Assembly: GCA_025210345.1 (NCBI GenBank)
Contig: JAOARX010000009.1
Location: 1 to 64,000, forward strand
Source of the DNA: Pelagimonas sp.
Lineage (GTDB): Bacteria > Pseudomonadota > Alphaproteobacteria > Rhodobacterales > Rhodobacteraceae
DNA length: 64,000 nucleotides
Direction: 5' to 3'
Both the position numbers and the translations under genes were made by a program. The notes under the pieces are model-generated. The model made no database searches. It was given only the letters and a program-made list of their open reading frames with translations, and was not told where the DNA came from. Positions within the stretch are counted from its first letter, which is position 1, and every line of letters begins with the position of its first letter. Positions 17,996-26,558 of this stretch are shown piece by piece.

Positions 17996-19777
17996 TTAGA
18001 ACAGCTCTGCGTCCAGCCCCATCACCGTGTCCGCCCCGCTTTCAATCCGCTTGAGATGCGCGCCGGTCATGGGCAGCTGACGGGCCATGTAGAACCGGCC
18101 GGTCAGGATCTTGGCCTTGAGGAAATCGGCATTGCCTTCACCGGCGTCCAGTTTCGCCTGCGCCGCGATCGCCATTCTGCCCCACATCAGACCAAGGCAG
18201 ACATGCCCCATCATGTGCATGAAGTCATACGACCCGGCCAGGGCGTTGTTGGGGTTTTTCATGCCGTTTTGCATGAAATACATGCCCGCCGCTTGCAGAT
18301 CCTTTGAGGCCGCTTTCAGCGGCTCGCGGAAGTGTTTGTCAAACTCTTCGCCCGCGTCCTTTGTGTCAGCCACAAAGCCTTTGACCATCTCAAAGAAGGC
18401 CATCACATGCTTGCCGCCGTCCTGCGCCAGCTTGCGGCCCACAAGATCCAGCGCCTGAACGCCGTTTGCGCCCTCATAGATCTGGGTGATGCGCGCATCG
18501 CGGGCGAATTGGGACATGCCCCATTCTTCGATATAGCCGTGGCCGCCATAGACCTGCTGCGCCGCGGTGCAGTATTCAAAGCCCTTGTCGGTCAGGAACC
18601 CTTTGATCACCGGGGTCAGCAGGCTGATCAGCCCGTCCGCTGCCGCGTCTTCGGTTTTGTGGGCGCGGTCGATCATCTGCGCCGCCCACAGGGCAAAGGC
18701 GCGCGCCCCTTCGACAAAGGACCGCTGTTCCATCAGGTTGCGCCGGATATCCGGATGCACGATCAGCGGATCAGCCGGACCATCGGGGTTCTTGACGCCG
18801 GTCACATCACGTCCTTGCAGACGATCCTTGGCATAATCCACCGCGTTCTGATAGGCGACCTCGGCCTGCGCATAGCCCTGAAGACCCACGCCCAGACGGG
18901 CTTCGTTCATCATGGTGAACATGGCGCGCATGCCTTTGTGCATATCTCCCAAAAGATAGCCCTCGGCCTCGTCATAGTTCATCACGCAGGTCGCGTTGCC
19001 GTGGATGCCCATCTTTTTCTCAAGATTGCCAACCGACACTCCATTGCGCGCGCCCAATGAGCCATCTTCGTTGACGATGAACTTGGGCACGATGAACAAG
19101 GACACGCCCTTGATGCCCTCGGGGCCGCCGGGGATTTTCGCCAATACCAGGTGAATAACGTTGCTGTTCAGGTCGTTATCCCCTGCCGAGATAAAGATCT
19201 TTTGGCCTGAAATCTTATAGGTGCCGTTGTCCTGGGGCTCTGCCTTGGTGCGCATCAGGCCCAGATCGGTGCCGCAGTGCGGCTCGGTCAGGTTCATGGT
19301 GCCGGTCCATTCACATGTGACCATCTTGGGCAGGAACTTGGCCTTTTGGGCGTCGGTGCCATGGGCATGGATCGCCGAATAGGCGCCGTGGGTCAGGCCC
19401 GCGTACATGTTGAACGCGATGTTGGCCGCCGAGAATTGTTCGCCCACCGCAGTGGCGACGATATAGGGCAGGCCCTGTCCGCCGTATTCCGGATCACAAT
19501 CCAGCGCGGTCCAGCCGCCGTCCTTGACCTGTTCAAAGGCCTCCTTAAAACCTTCGGGCGTGGTGACAACTCCGTTCTCAAGCTTGCAGCCCTGTTCGTC
19601 ACCCACGCGGTTCAGCGGTGCCATGACGTTTTCGGCCAGCTTGCCGGATTCATTCAAAATCGCGTCCAGCGTGTCGCGGTCAAGGTCTTCGTAGCCGGGA
19701 ATATCCGCGCTATCGACCTTCAGCACATCGCTTAGAACAAAAATCTGGTCTTCGACCGGGGCTTTATAGCTGGGCAT
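17996..19777 (-). CDS. Long acyl-CoA dehydrogenase, DmdC-like
   Basis: A 593-aa acyl-CoA dehydrogenase with the extended N-terminus ([19 protein letters not shown]) and the extra C-terminal domain of the group that includes 3-methylthiopropionyl-CoA dehydrogenase (DmdC). The flavin site [32 protein letters not shown] and the catalytic-base region [18 protein letters not shown] are visible. DmdC acts in the demethylation branch of DMSP breakdown, but paralogues with the same architecture oxidise ordinary acyl-CoAs, and dmdB or dmdD are not nearby. A MerR gene follows upstream by 32 bases in the same orientation and is probably its regulator. Confidence 0.88.
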   Translation of the reverse strand: MPSYKAPVEDQIFVLSDVLKVDSADIPGYEDLDRDTLDAILNESGKLAENVMAPLNRVGDEQGCKLENGVVTTPEGFKEAFEQVKDGGWTALDCDPEYGGQGLPYIVATAVGEQFSAANIAFNMYAGLTHGAYSAIHAHGTDAQKAKFLPKMVTCEWTGTMNLTEPHCGTDLGLMRTKAEPQDNGTYKISGQKIFISAGDNDLNSNVIHLVLAKIPGGPEGIKGVSLFIVPKFIVNEDGSLGARNGVSVGNLEKKMGIHGNATCVMNYDEAEGYLLGDMHKGMRAMFTMMNEARLGVGLQGYAQAEVAYQNAVDYAKDRLQGRDVTGVKNPDGPADPLIVHPDIRRNLMEQRSFVEGARAFALWAAQMIDRAHKTEDAAADGLISLLTPVIKGFLTDKGFEYCTAAQQVYGGHGYIEEWGMSQFARDARITQIYEGANGVQALDLVGRKLAQDGGKHVMAFFEMVKGFVADTKDAGEEFDKHFREPLKAASKDLQAAGMYFMQNGMKNPNNALAGSYDFMHMMGHVCLGLMWGRMAIAAQAKLDAGEGNADFLKAKILTGRFYMARQLPMTGAHLKRIESGADTVMGLDAELF

Positions 19778-19809
19778 GTCTCTCGTCTCCCTAATGCCTG
19801 TCGGCGGCG

Positions 19810-20211
19810 TTAATCTGTCGCGTTGTCGTCGTGCGTCGAGGTCAGCATGTCCTGCCCCCAGCGCATTTGCTCTTCGAGATCGGCGATGGCGATATCCAGT
19901 TCATCGCGCTGGCGCTTCATGTCGGCCAGACGCTCTTTGGCGATCTCATAGGTGCGGGCCAGTTGCGTTTTCTGGCGGTCACCCAGGTGATACAGGTCCA
20001 GAAGCTGACGAATGTCTTCGAGGCTGAACCCAAATCGCTTGCCCCGCAAAATCAACGTCAAACGGGCGCGGTCGCGTTTGGTGAACAGGCGTTTCTGCCC
20101 CTCTCGCTTGGGGAACAGCAGCTCTTTTTGCTCATAGAACCGCAGGGTGCGTGGGGTCACCTGATAGGCGTCACACATCTCGCGGATTGTCATCAACTGG
20201 TCGTCGGTCAT
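19810..20211 (-). CDS. MerR family transcriptional regulator
   Basis: A 133-aa regulator with an N-terminal winged helix ([26 protein letters not shown]) and a coiled-coil dimerisation helix rich in Glu/Arg from about residue 75. There is no Cys cluster at the C-terminus, so it senses an organic effector, not a metal. The start at 20211 has AAGGAA upstream; 20 codons of upstream frame are discarded. The gene lies just upstream of the DmdC-like dehydrogenase, a context shared with LiuR-type MerR regulators of acyl-CoA catabolism. Palindromic sites lie in its own leader. Confidence 0.9.
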   Translation of the reverse strand: MTDDQLMTIREMCDAYQVTPRTLRFYEQKELLFPKREGQKRLFTKRDRARLTLILRGKRFGFSLEDIRQLLDLYHLGDRQKTQLARTYEIAKERLADMKRQRDELDIAIADLEEQMRWGQDMLTSTHDDNATD

Positions 20212-20333
20212 CTCTATTCCTTCGTCCGGTCCCGGGGCGATCCAAGGGCCAACGGCATGGGGGTGTCCCATGTGATGGCTGGCTCAGGCCCAAGGGAAGC
20301 GGCGCATGAATTAAAATATAGCGCTAGGGGAAG

Positions 20334-20343
20334 CTTACGTAAG
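20334..20343. promoter_or_regulatory. CTTACGTAAG palindrome, candidate MerR operator
   Basis: A perfect 10-bp palindrome with a TTACGTAA core, about 120 bases upstream of the MerR start at 20211. The core resembles the published LiuR-type motif of proteobacterial MerR regulators of branched-chain and fatty-acid catabolism, as far as I recall it. Confidence 0.45.
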
Positions 20344-20353
20344 TTATACGCCG

Positions 20354-20372
20354 CGTCACTTTCAAAGTGACG
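20354..20372. promoter_or_regulatory. Perfect 19-bp dyad upstream of a MerR gene
   Basis: CGTCACTTT-C-AAAGTGACG. Dyad length and location fit a regulator binding site controlling the MerR/dehydrogenase transcript; no T-run follows, so it is not a terminator. Confidence 0.55.
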
Positions 20373-20607
20373 TTAGGCGACATCGCGTAAACTTCTTATG
20401 AACAGCTGTATGCATGTCGCCAGCGACGGGGTGTGCGTAGACAAGCCATAGGATTCATTGAGCTTATCGGAAACCTTGCCGGTTTTGACCTTTTCACAGC
20501 GGCCCGATTCTCAGGTCCACGCCCCTCTGATTTGGATCGGTCATGCGTCGATTGCCATCTGGCGGGGCGCTCGAAACCGCTGGCGTGATCCCGGGTTTCG
20601 CCGGGGA

Positions 20608-20985
20608 TCAGGATTTGCGGTCAAGCGCGACAATTGTCTCTTGGCGCAGCTGTTTCAGCTCGTCGATGGCGGTATCCAGCTGCGCACGCTGCTCGGCCAG
20701 TTCCGTCAATTGGCGCTCTGACATTTCGATCCAGATGCGCATCTGTTCCTCGGTGCCCTGTTCTTCGTAGATCAAGAGCCACTGACGAATATCCTCAAGC
20801 TGAAACCCCCAACGGCGCCCGCGCAGGATCAAGGTCATGCGCGCCACTTCACGTGGGCCGTAAAACCGTGAACGCCCTTCGCGTTCCGGGGCCAGCAGTT
20901 CGATGTATTCGTAATAGCGCAGGGTGCGCGGGGTTACATCGAACTTGGCGCACATCTCTTTGAAACTCAGACGGGCTTCCGACAT
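20608..20985 (-). CDS. MerR family transcriptional regulator (second)
   Basis: A 125-aa MerR protein (SFKEMCAKFDVTPRTLRYYE as recognition wing, coiled coil from about residue 70). It is clearly related to the regulator at 19810-20211: both have a VTPRTLR(F/Y)YE core and an LILRG(K/R)R(F/W)GF motif. A very strong AAGGAGG site precedes the ATG. It is divergent from the thioesterase/MATE operon starting at 21112 with 126 bases between, so it may regulate that operon. Confidence 0.9.
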   Translation of the reverse strand: MSEARLSFKEMCAKFDVTPRTLRYYEYIELLAPEREGRSRFYGPREVARMTLILRGRRWGFQLEDIRQWLLIYEEQGTEEQMRIWIEMSERQLTELAEQRAQLDTAIDELKQLRQETIVALDRKS

Positions 20986-21111
20986 GTCGCTCCTCCTTAG
21001 GTGAGGCCAACCTATGACGTGGCGGCGTGCTGTGCAACCGCGGCAAAAGATGAAAAGCGCGCTTGCGGCGTGACGGTGCCGCTTTCATAAAAGGTGCAAC
21101 AGGAGGTGCCC

Positions 21112-21540
21112 ATGAGCCGGGATTCAACAGAAATTGCCCTGAAGTTCATTCAGGCCATTCCCCATGCGCTCGATCTGGGGATGCAGATCACCTCGATCGG
21201 TGATGGCGAAGCGGAGATCGAAATGCCCTACGACACGCGGTTTGTGGGCGATCCCGAAACCGGGGTGATTCATGGGGGGGCGGTTTCGGCGCTGATCGAC
21301 ACGACCTGTGGTGCGGCGGTGATGTGCCATCCGAAAACGCCCTCGATCACGGCCACGCTGAACCTGCGGATCGACTATATGCGCGCGGCCACGCCGGGGC
21401 AGACGATCGTTGCCCATGCAACCTGCTATAATGTGACCCGTTCGGTGGCCTTTGTGCGCGCCACTGCGGTCGACGAAGACACGCAACGCCCGGTGGCCAC
21501 CGCCGCGGGGGCGTTTACCGTCGTGGAGGAAACAGCATGA
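21112..21540 (+). CDS. PaaI-type acyl-CoA thioesterase (first)
   Basis: A 142-aa hotdog thioesterase with the PaaI/ACOT13 signature HGGAVSALIDTTCG (residues about 54-67), where the Gly-Gly oxyanion hole and the Asp are catalytic. AGGAGG lies five bases before the ATG at 21112; the GTG frame 18 bases upstream is not needed. Its stop overlaps the start of a second thioesterase gene, so the two are translationally coupled and may form a heterodimer or serve different chain lengths. Confidence 0.85.
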   Translation: MSRDSTEIALKFIQAIPHALDLGMQITSIGDGEAEIEMPYDTRFVGDPETGVIHGGAVSALIDTTCGAAVMCHPKTPSITATLNLRIDYMRAATPGQTIVAHATCYNVTRSVAFVRATAVDEDTQRPVATAAGAFTVVEETA

Positions 21541-22049
21541 ACCGCCCCAAGCCCGAGCCCGCACAGGGGGTCAAGCAGCGCCGGGATGCGGCGCTGAATG
21601 CGTTGGTGCATGGGGTGCCCTATATCGACTATCTCAATGTGCAGTTCGACCGGCGCGGGGATGAGCTGACCGGGGTGCTGTCCTTTGACGAAAAGCTGAT
21701 CGGCAACCCGTTTTTGCCCGCGCTGCACGGCGGGGTGACCGCGGCTTTTCTGGAAATGACCTCGATGATCACGCTGAGCTGGTCCTATCTCTGGGAGGAT
21801 ATCGAATCCGGGGCTCTGGACCCGGATGAGCTGGCACGCGGGGATCTGCCGCGCCTGCCCAAGACCATCGATTTCACCATTGACTATCTGCGTTCGGGGC
21901 TGCCGCGCGATGCCTATGCGCGCGCGCGGATCACCCGCTCGGGGCGGCGGTACGCCAGTGTGCAGGCCGAGGCCTGGCAGGACAATCATCACCGTCCCAT
22001 CGCACAGGCAATGACACATTTCCTGATGCCGCGTCCGCGGGACACTTAG
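21537..22049 (+). CDS. PaaI-type acyl-CoA thioesterase (second)
   Basis: A 170-aa hotdog protein that starts inside the previous stop codon (ATGA). It has the same LHGGVTAAFLEMTSM loop as its neighbour, but Glu replaces Asp at the acid position, and a longer insert follows. FTIDYLRSGLPRDAYARARI is the usual central strand region. It is followed by one base and the MATE gene, so the three form one transcript that could handle and export an acyl-derived compound. Confidence 0.82.
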   Translation: MNRPKPEPAQGVKQRRDAALNALVHGVPYIDYLNVQFDRRGDELTGVLSFDEKLIGNPFLPALHGGVTAAFLEMTSMITLSWSYLWEDIESGALDPDELARGDLPRLPKTIDFTIDYLRSGLPRDAYARARITRSGRRYASVQAEAWQDNHHRPIAQAMTHFLMPRPRDT

Positions 22050-22050
22050 G

Positions 22051-23382
22051 GTGAGCACGCAGGCCGCGGATCACGATCCGATCACCCACGCGCGCATTCT
22101 CAGGATCGCTCTGCCGATCCTTCTGGCTTATATCACGGTGCCCCTTATTGGCCTCGTGGACACCGGGGTTGTGGGCCAGATCCCCAGCCCGGAACCCATC
22201 GCAGCCGTGGGGGTGGGGGCGATTGTCCTCTCTGCTGTCTATTGGATTTTTGGGTTTTTGCGCATGGGGACCACCGGGCTTGTGGCGCAGGCCTTGGGTC
22301 AGAACGACCACGAAGAGGTCGCGGCGCTGTTTACGCGCGCGGTGCTGGTGGGTCTTGCGGGGGGGCTGGGGCTGATCGTGCTGCAATTGCCGGTCTTTGC
22401 CGGGGCATTTTGGATTTCGCCCGCCAGTGCCGAGGTCGAAGGGCTGGCGCGGGCCTATATGCAGATCCGCATCTGGTCAGCGCCGGCGGCCATCGCGATC
22501 TACGGGATCACCGGCTGGCTGATCGCCCAAGAGCGCACCCGCGAAGTCCTGATCGTGCAATTCTGGATGAACGGCGTGAATGTGGCGCTGGATTTGCTCT
22601 TTGTGGTCGGATTGAACTGGGGGGTTGAGGGTGTTGCCCTGGCGACCTTTCTTGCGGAATGGAGCGCGCTTGCGCTGGGCCTGTTCCTGTGTCGCGATGT
22701 GTTTGCACGGCCTGCGTGGCGGGCTTGGGGTCTTGTCCTCAGGGCGACGCGCTTGAAACGCATGGCTGTTGTGAACTCCGACATTCTGATCCGCTCGGTT
22801 TTGTTGCAGGCGATCTTTGTGTCTTTTCTGCTTTTGGGGGGTAAATTTGGCGATACGGTGCTGGCCGCCAATCAGGTGCTGCTGCAGTTTCTCTATGTGA
22901 CGGGCTATGCGCTGGATGGCTTTGCCTTTGCGGCCGAGGCGCTGGTGGGGCAGGCCTTTGGAGCTGGACAGCGCGCGCGGCTACGCCGAGCTGTGTGGAT
23001 GAACACGGTCTGGGCCTCGGGTTTCGCGGTGGCGCTGTCTTTGATCTTTGCGCTGTGGGGGGGCTGGGGCATCGAAGTGTTGACCAAGGACCCTCAGGTA
23101 CAGGAGGCCGCACGCCGATTCCTGCCTTGGATGGTCGCCGCGCCGATCCTGCAGATCGGGCTGACCATGCTGGACGGGATCTTTATCGGCGCCACGCGGA
23201 CAGCGGATATGCGCAATATGATGGTGGTCACAGCCGCGTTCTATTTCGCGAGTGCCTATGCGTTGATGCCCGTGATCGGGAACCATGGGCTTTGGGCGGC
23301 GTTGATGGTGTCTTTCGTGGTACGGGGGGTGACCCTTGGGCTGCGTTACCCGGCGCTGGAGCGGTCTGTTCGCGCAGGTTAA
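22051..23382 (+). CDS. MATE family efflux transporter, DinF-like
   Basis: A 443-aa inner-membrane protein with twelve predicted hydrophobic helices in two bundles. The first repeat contains PLIGLVDTGVVGQ and RMGTTGLVAQALGQND, characteristic of the DinF/NorM families, and a matching segment EALVGQAFGAGQ starts the second repeat. It uses a cation gradient to expel organic cations or other compounds. A GTG start is used, one base after the thioesterase stop. Operon position links it to acyl-thioester metabolism, but the exported substrate is unknown. Confidence 0.88.
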   Translation: MSTQAADHDPITHARILRIALPILLAYITVPLIGLVDTGVVGQIPSPEPIAAVGVGAIVLSAVYWIFGFLRMGTTGLVAQALGQNDHEEVAALFTRAVLVGLAGGLGLIVLQLPVFAGAFWISPASAEVEGLARAYMQIRIWSAPAAIAIYGITGWLIAQERTREVLIVQFWMNGVNVALDLLFVVGLNWGVEGVALATFLAEWSALALGLFLCRDVFARPAWRAWGLVLRATRLKRMAVVNSDILIRSVLLQAIFVSFLLLGGKFGDTVLAANQVLLQFLYVTGYALDGFAFAAEALVGQAFGAGQRARLRRAVWMNTVWASGFAVALSLIFALWGGWGIEVLTKDPQVQEAARRFLPWMVAAPILQIGLTMLDGIFIGATRTADMRNMMVVTAAFYFASAYALMPVIGNHGLWAALMVSFVVRGVTLGLRYPALERSVRAG

Positions 23383-23415
23383 CCTTTCGCTCACCACGAT
23401 CTGGTGGGGTAGGGC

Positions 23416-23646
23416 ATGGCACATGTTCCGATACATATCCCCTCTGATCAGTGGCTCAGGCAAATCTTTGCGTCGACTGAGGCGCGCAAAGGCGGGGTCG
23501 TGAAACGCCAAATCCGCGATGTGGAACGCTATGTCGGGCGCGAGGCCTTTGTCCTTGCGTTGGAGGAACGCGGATACCAAGCCATCGAAAACGGCCGCCA
23601 CTATGTCATTTTCTGCAACGCCTACCCGATCAAAAGGGTACGTTGA
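23416..23646 (+). CDS. Small conserved hypothetical protein (76 aa)
   Basis: A 76-aa soluble protein beginning MAHVPIHIPSDQWLRQIFAS, with Arg-rich middle (KRQIRDVERYVG) and the end YVIFCNAYPIKRVR. Codon use matches neighbours, and two terminator hairpins follow directly, so it looks like a genuine gene. The fold resembles small basic alpha/beta proteins, but I recognise no family and no function. Confidence 0.55.
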   Translation: MAHVPIHIPSDQWLRQIFASTEARKGGVVKRQIRDVERYVGREAFVLALEERGYQAIENGRHYVIFCNAYPIKRVR

Positions 23647-23647
23647 C

Positions 23648-23672
23648 AAAGGGCCTTACCAAGGCCCTTTTT
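23648..23672 (+). terminator. Intrinsic terminator (first of two)
   Basis: AAAGGGCCTT, loop ACC, AAGGCCCTTT then TT. It begins two bases after the stop of the 76-aa gene. Confidence 0.85.
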
Positions 23673-23694
23673 AAGGCGCTTGCAAGCGCCTTTT
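23673..23694 (+). terminator. Intrinsic terminator (second of two)
   Basis: AAGGCGCTTGCAAGCGCCTTTT, a perfect stem abutting the first hairpin. The tandem pair insulates trpB, 77 bases further on, from upstream transcription. Confidence 0.8.
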
Positions 23695-23770
23695 CCAAGA
23701 CTTGAAGATTGCCTCTGGTCTTCCCCGTGCCAAATGCCTATCCCTTGGCGAGACAACAGGGAGTGCGCTG

Positions 23771-25021
23771 ATGGAAGATCTCGTGAACAGCTTCATGACC
23801 GGCCCGGATGAAAACGGGCGTTTTGGTATTCATGGCGGGCGTTTCGTGTCCGAAACTCTCATGCCGCTGATCCTCGACCTCGAGGCGGAATACGAAAAGG
23901 CCAAGACCGATCAAAGCTTTTGGGACGAGATGACCCACCTTTGGACCCATTACGTGGGTCGCCCCTCGCCCCTCTATCACGCCGAACGGCTGACCGAACG
24001 CTTGGGTGGCGCCAAGATCTATCTCAAGAGAGATGAGCTCAACCACACCGGCGCCCACAAGATCAACAACGTGCTGGGCCAGATCATCCTGGCCAAGCGC
24101 ATGGGCAAAACCCGGATCATTGCCGAAACCGGCGCGGGACAGCACGGGGTGGCCACCGCCACTGTCTGTGCCAAGTTCGGTCTGAAATGCGTGGTCTATA
24201 TGGGCGCACATGACGTCCAGCGCCAGTCGCCCAACGTCTTTCGCATGCGCCTGCTGGGGGCCGAAGTTGTTCCCGTCACCTCGGGTCGCGGAACGCTCAA
24301 GGATGCAATGAACGACGCCCTGCGCGATTGGGTCACCAACGTGCGCGACACCTTTTACTGCATCGGCACTGTCGCCGGTCCGCATCCCTATCCGGCCATG
24401 GTCCGCGACTTCCAGTCGATCATCGGCAAAGAGGCCAAGGAACAGCTGCAAGCGGCAGAAGGCAAGGGCCGACTGCCCGACACCATCATCGCCGCCATTG
24501 GCGGGGGATCGAACGCCATGGGCCTGTTCTATCCCTTCCTTGATGACAAATCCGTCAATATCATCGGCGTCGAAGCAGGCGGCAAAGGCGTGGATGACAA
24601 GATGCAGCACTGTGCGTCGCTCACCGGTGGCCGCCCGGGCGTTTTGCATGGAAACCGCACCTATCTGTTGCAAGACGACGATGGTCAGATCCTCGAAGGG
24701 TTCTCGATCTCGGCGGGGCTTGATTATCCCGGCATCGGTCCGGAACATGCCTGGCTCAATGACATCGGTCGGGCGCAATATGTTGCCATTACGGATAAAG
24801 AGGCGCTGGCCGCCTTCCAACTGTGTTGCGAAACCGAAGGCATTATTCCGGCGCTCGAACCCAGCCACGCGCTGGCGCATGTGGTGAAAATCGCGCCGGA
24901 TCTACCCAAGGACCACATCATCGTCATGAATATGTGCGGGCGCGGCGACAAAGACATCTTTACTGTTGCGCGCCATCTGGGTTTTGACATGTCCGACACG
25001 GAAGGCCGGGACGCGGACTAA
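23771..25021 (+). CDS. trpB: Tryptophan synthase beta chain
   Basis: A 416-aa PLP enzyme that condenses indole with serine to give tryptophan, in complex with TrpA. The PLP lysine is Lys97 in [10 protein letters not shown]; the phosphate loop is GGGSNAMG and the substrate region [12 protein letters not shown] is intact. The ATG at 23771 begins [19 protein letters not shown], the usual N-terminus; the upstream TTG frame is not used. trpA is about 9 kb away on the other strand, so the two subunits are not co-transcribed here, which is common in this order. A hairpin terminator follows. Confidence 0.97.
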   Translation: MEDLVNSFMTGPDENGRFGIHGGRFVSETLMPLILDLEAEYEKAKTDQSFWDEMTHLWTHYVGRPSPLYHAERLTERLGGAKIYLKRDELNHTGAHKINNVLGQIILAKRMGKTRIIAETGAGQHGVATATVCAKFGLKCVVYMGAHDVQRQSPNVFRMRLLGAEVVPVTSGRGTLKDAMNDALRDWVTNVRDTFYCIGTVAGPHPYPAMVRDFQSIIGKEAKEQLQAAEGKGRLPDTIIAAIGGGSNAMGLFYPFLDDKSVNIIGVEAGGKGVDDKMQHCASLTGGRPGVLHGNRTYLLQDDDGQILEGFSISAGLDYPGIGPEHAWLNDIGRAQYVAITDKEALAAFQLCCETEGIIPALEPSHALAHVVKIAPDLPKDHIIVMNMCGRGDKDIFTVARHLGFDMSDTEGRDAD

Positions 25022-25041
25022 GATCACAGCCGATGAGAATT

Positions 25042-25314
25042 TCAGCACCCGCCCTCACACGGCGGGTGTTTGGTGGATGCGCCCCAAAACTCCCAAAGTC
25101 CCTTGAGCCCGGCCCTGAAACGCCCGGGGTCTGTGGGGCTGCACGTCGTATGACACGCTGACCAACTGGGAAACTGCCCCACATATTCACCGCTGTGACC
25201 CCGTTTCGCAAAATCCGCCAAATGATCGTCACGCTTCCCATTCGCGGCACGGGTGCGGCTTGGGTCGGCCAAATCCACAAACTCGGCACGGATCGCGCAT
25301 TCGGAAACCGACAC
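25042..25314 (-). CDS. Possible small Cys/His-containing protein (90 aa)
   Basis: A tentative gene starting with GTG at 25314. The predicted sequence has protein-like segments (SECAIRAEFVDLADPSRTRA, then GKRDDHLADFAKRG and YVGQFPSWSACHTTC) with several Cys and His, a bias not expected of random antisense sequence. It sits directly downstream of the serine hydrolase stop on the same strand. The ribosome site is weak, and the trpB terminator hairpin overlaps its end. I do not recognise a family. Confidence 0.35.
   Translation of the reverse strand: MSVSECAIRAEFVDLADPSRTRAANGKRDDHLADFAKRGHSGEYVGQFPSWSACHTTCSPTDPGRFRAGLKGLWEFWGASTKHPPCEGGC
25046..25071 (+). terminator. Hairpin terminator after trpB
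   Basis: CACCCGCC, loop CTCACAC, GGCGGGTG followed by TTTGG, 25 bases past the trpB stop. Confidence 0.65.
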
Positions 25315-25327
25315 GCGCGTGACGTTG

Positions 25328-26500
25328 TTACCTGACGCGATCCGATGCGGTTTTTGAGATCTCGCGGAACATGGCGATATGCTGGTCAAATACGCCGGGT
25401 TCACGGAACTTGCGGTCTGCTGAATTGAGGGCGATCACCGTCCCTTCGGGCTTGTTTACATAGATGTACTGCCCATAGACCCCGCGGGCCAGAAACTCTC
25501 CTTCGATGGCATCATTGGGGGCCCACCACTGATAGCCATACCGTTCTTTTCCCGGCGCGGTCTTGGCCGAGGGCGTTGTGCTTTCCACGGCCCAATCCGC
25601 TGGAACGATTTGTTTTTCCTGGAAAATCCCGTTGTTCCGGAACAGCTCGCCCATGCGGGCATAGTCGCGGGTGGTCAGGTTCAGACCGCCAAGCGCAAAG
25701 GCCACTTTGTCCCCATCCGTCACGTAATGCGGTTGGCCATAGGTGCCCATGGGGCCCATGATGTGATCACCCAACAGATCCGCAATGGATCGCCCGGTCA
25801 CTTCGCGCAGCACCATGCCCAGAACATGGGTGTCGATGGACACGTATTGCCACTGTGTTCCAGGATCGACAAAGCGGCGGTCTTGCCCGATAGCAAAATC
25901 ATCCATCGACCCACCCAGCGCCAGAACGCGGCCCATCTTGTTGATGTCGCTCCAGAAATCCAGATAGTCCTCGTCAAACTCCACCCCCGAAGACATCCGC
26001 AAAACGTTGCGAAGCGTCGCGCCGTCATAGGCGCTGTTCTTGAGATCGGGCACATATTTCGTGATCGGGTCATCAAGGCTGTCGATCAGGCCCTGATCTT
26101 TGATGATGCCAAACAGCGCTGAAAGATAGGACTTGGCCACGGACCATGAAATGCGCTGATCGTCCTGTTTGGTTCCCAGGTGATAGCTCTCGTGCACGCG
26201 GGCGCCGTCTTGCAAGACCACCACGGCGGTCACCGCGCGGTCGCGCAGCCAGCCCTCCCAGCCCGCCGGCAAAGGCATGTCAGGACCCTGGGGAAGCGCG
26301 ATGACCTTTCCGGTGCGGGTGATCGGCACATTGACGAAAAGCTGTTTCATGTTCGAAAAGTTCGACACGATTTTCTCTTCGGAAAACAGCGTGTTGACGG
26401 CGTTCAGCCGGGTCAGTTCTTCGCGTTTCCATACCACCAGCGCTGCGATGACAGCCGCGCCCAACGCGGCCCCCTGCACAAGACGTTTGCCCAGACCCAT
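25328..26500 (-). CDS. Beta-lactamase-fold serine hydrolase
   Basis: A 390-aa class C beta-lactamase-related protein of the 6-aminohexanoate-dimer hydrolase/esterase type. The SxxK motif is SVAK in ISWSVAKSYLSALFG; a Tyr motif occurs in WQYVSIDTHVLG. A single hydrophobic segment near the N-terminus (LVQGAALGAAVIAALVVW) suggests export or membrane anchoring with the hydrolase domain in the periplasm. The ATG at 26500 has GGAGG upstream. It lies downstream of pth and DUF2332 on the same strand. True beta-lactamase activity is unlikely; the natural ester or amide substrate is unknown. Confidence 0.85.
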   Translation of the reverse strand: MGLGKRLVQGAALGAAVIAALVVWKREELTRLNAVNTLFSEEKIVSNFSNMKQLFVNVPITRTGKVIALPQGPDMPLPAGWEGWLRDRAVTAVVVLQDGARVHESYHLGTKQDDQRISWSVAKSYLSALFGIIKDQGLIDSLDDPITKYVPDLKNSAYDGATLRNVLRMSSGVEFDEDYLDFWSDINKMGRVLALGGSMDDFAIGQDRRFVDPGTQWQYVSIDTHVLGMVLREVTGRSIADLLGDHIMGPMGTYGQPHYVTDGDKVAFALGGLNLTTRDYARMGELFRNNGIFQEKQIVPADWAVESTTPSAKTAPGKERYGYQWWAPNDAIEGEFLARGVYGQYIYVNKPEGTVIALNSADRKFREPGVFDQHIAMFREISKTASDRVR

Positions 26501-26558
26501 CGTGTTCCTCCCGTTTGGCACATGGTGCGTCCAACCCGGGATGAGGTCTAGTGGAACG

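Larger units (their letters stand above)
20212..20607. other. Regulatory intergenic region between two MerR genes
   Basis: 396 bases. The part nearest the first MerR gene has an AT-rich stretch and two palindromes (20334-20343 and 20354-20372), plus an inverted pair GGCGACAT (20376) / ATGTCGCC (20414). The remainder up to 20607 shows nothing I can support. Confidence 0.55.

Noticed and set aside
23648-23770. Trp attenuator before trpB
   Set aside because: Tandem hairpins are present, but there is no leader peptide with a run of Trp codons; they fit terminators of the upstream gene.
25328-26500. Antibiotic-resistance beta-lactamase
   Set aside because: The fold is shared, but the sequence pattern and anchor segment fit the esterase/6-aminohexanoate-dimer hydrolase group.
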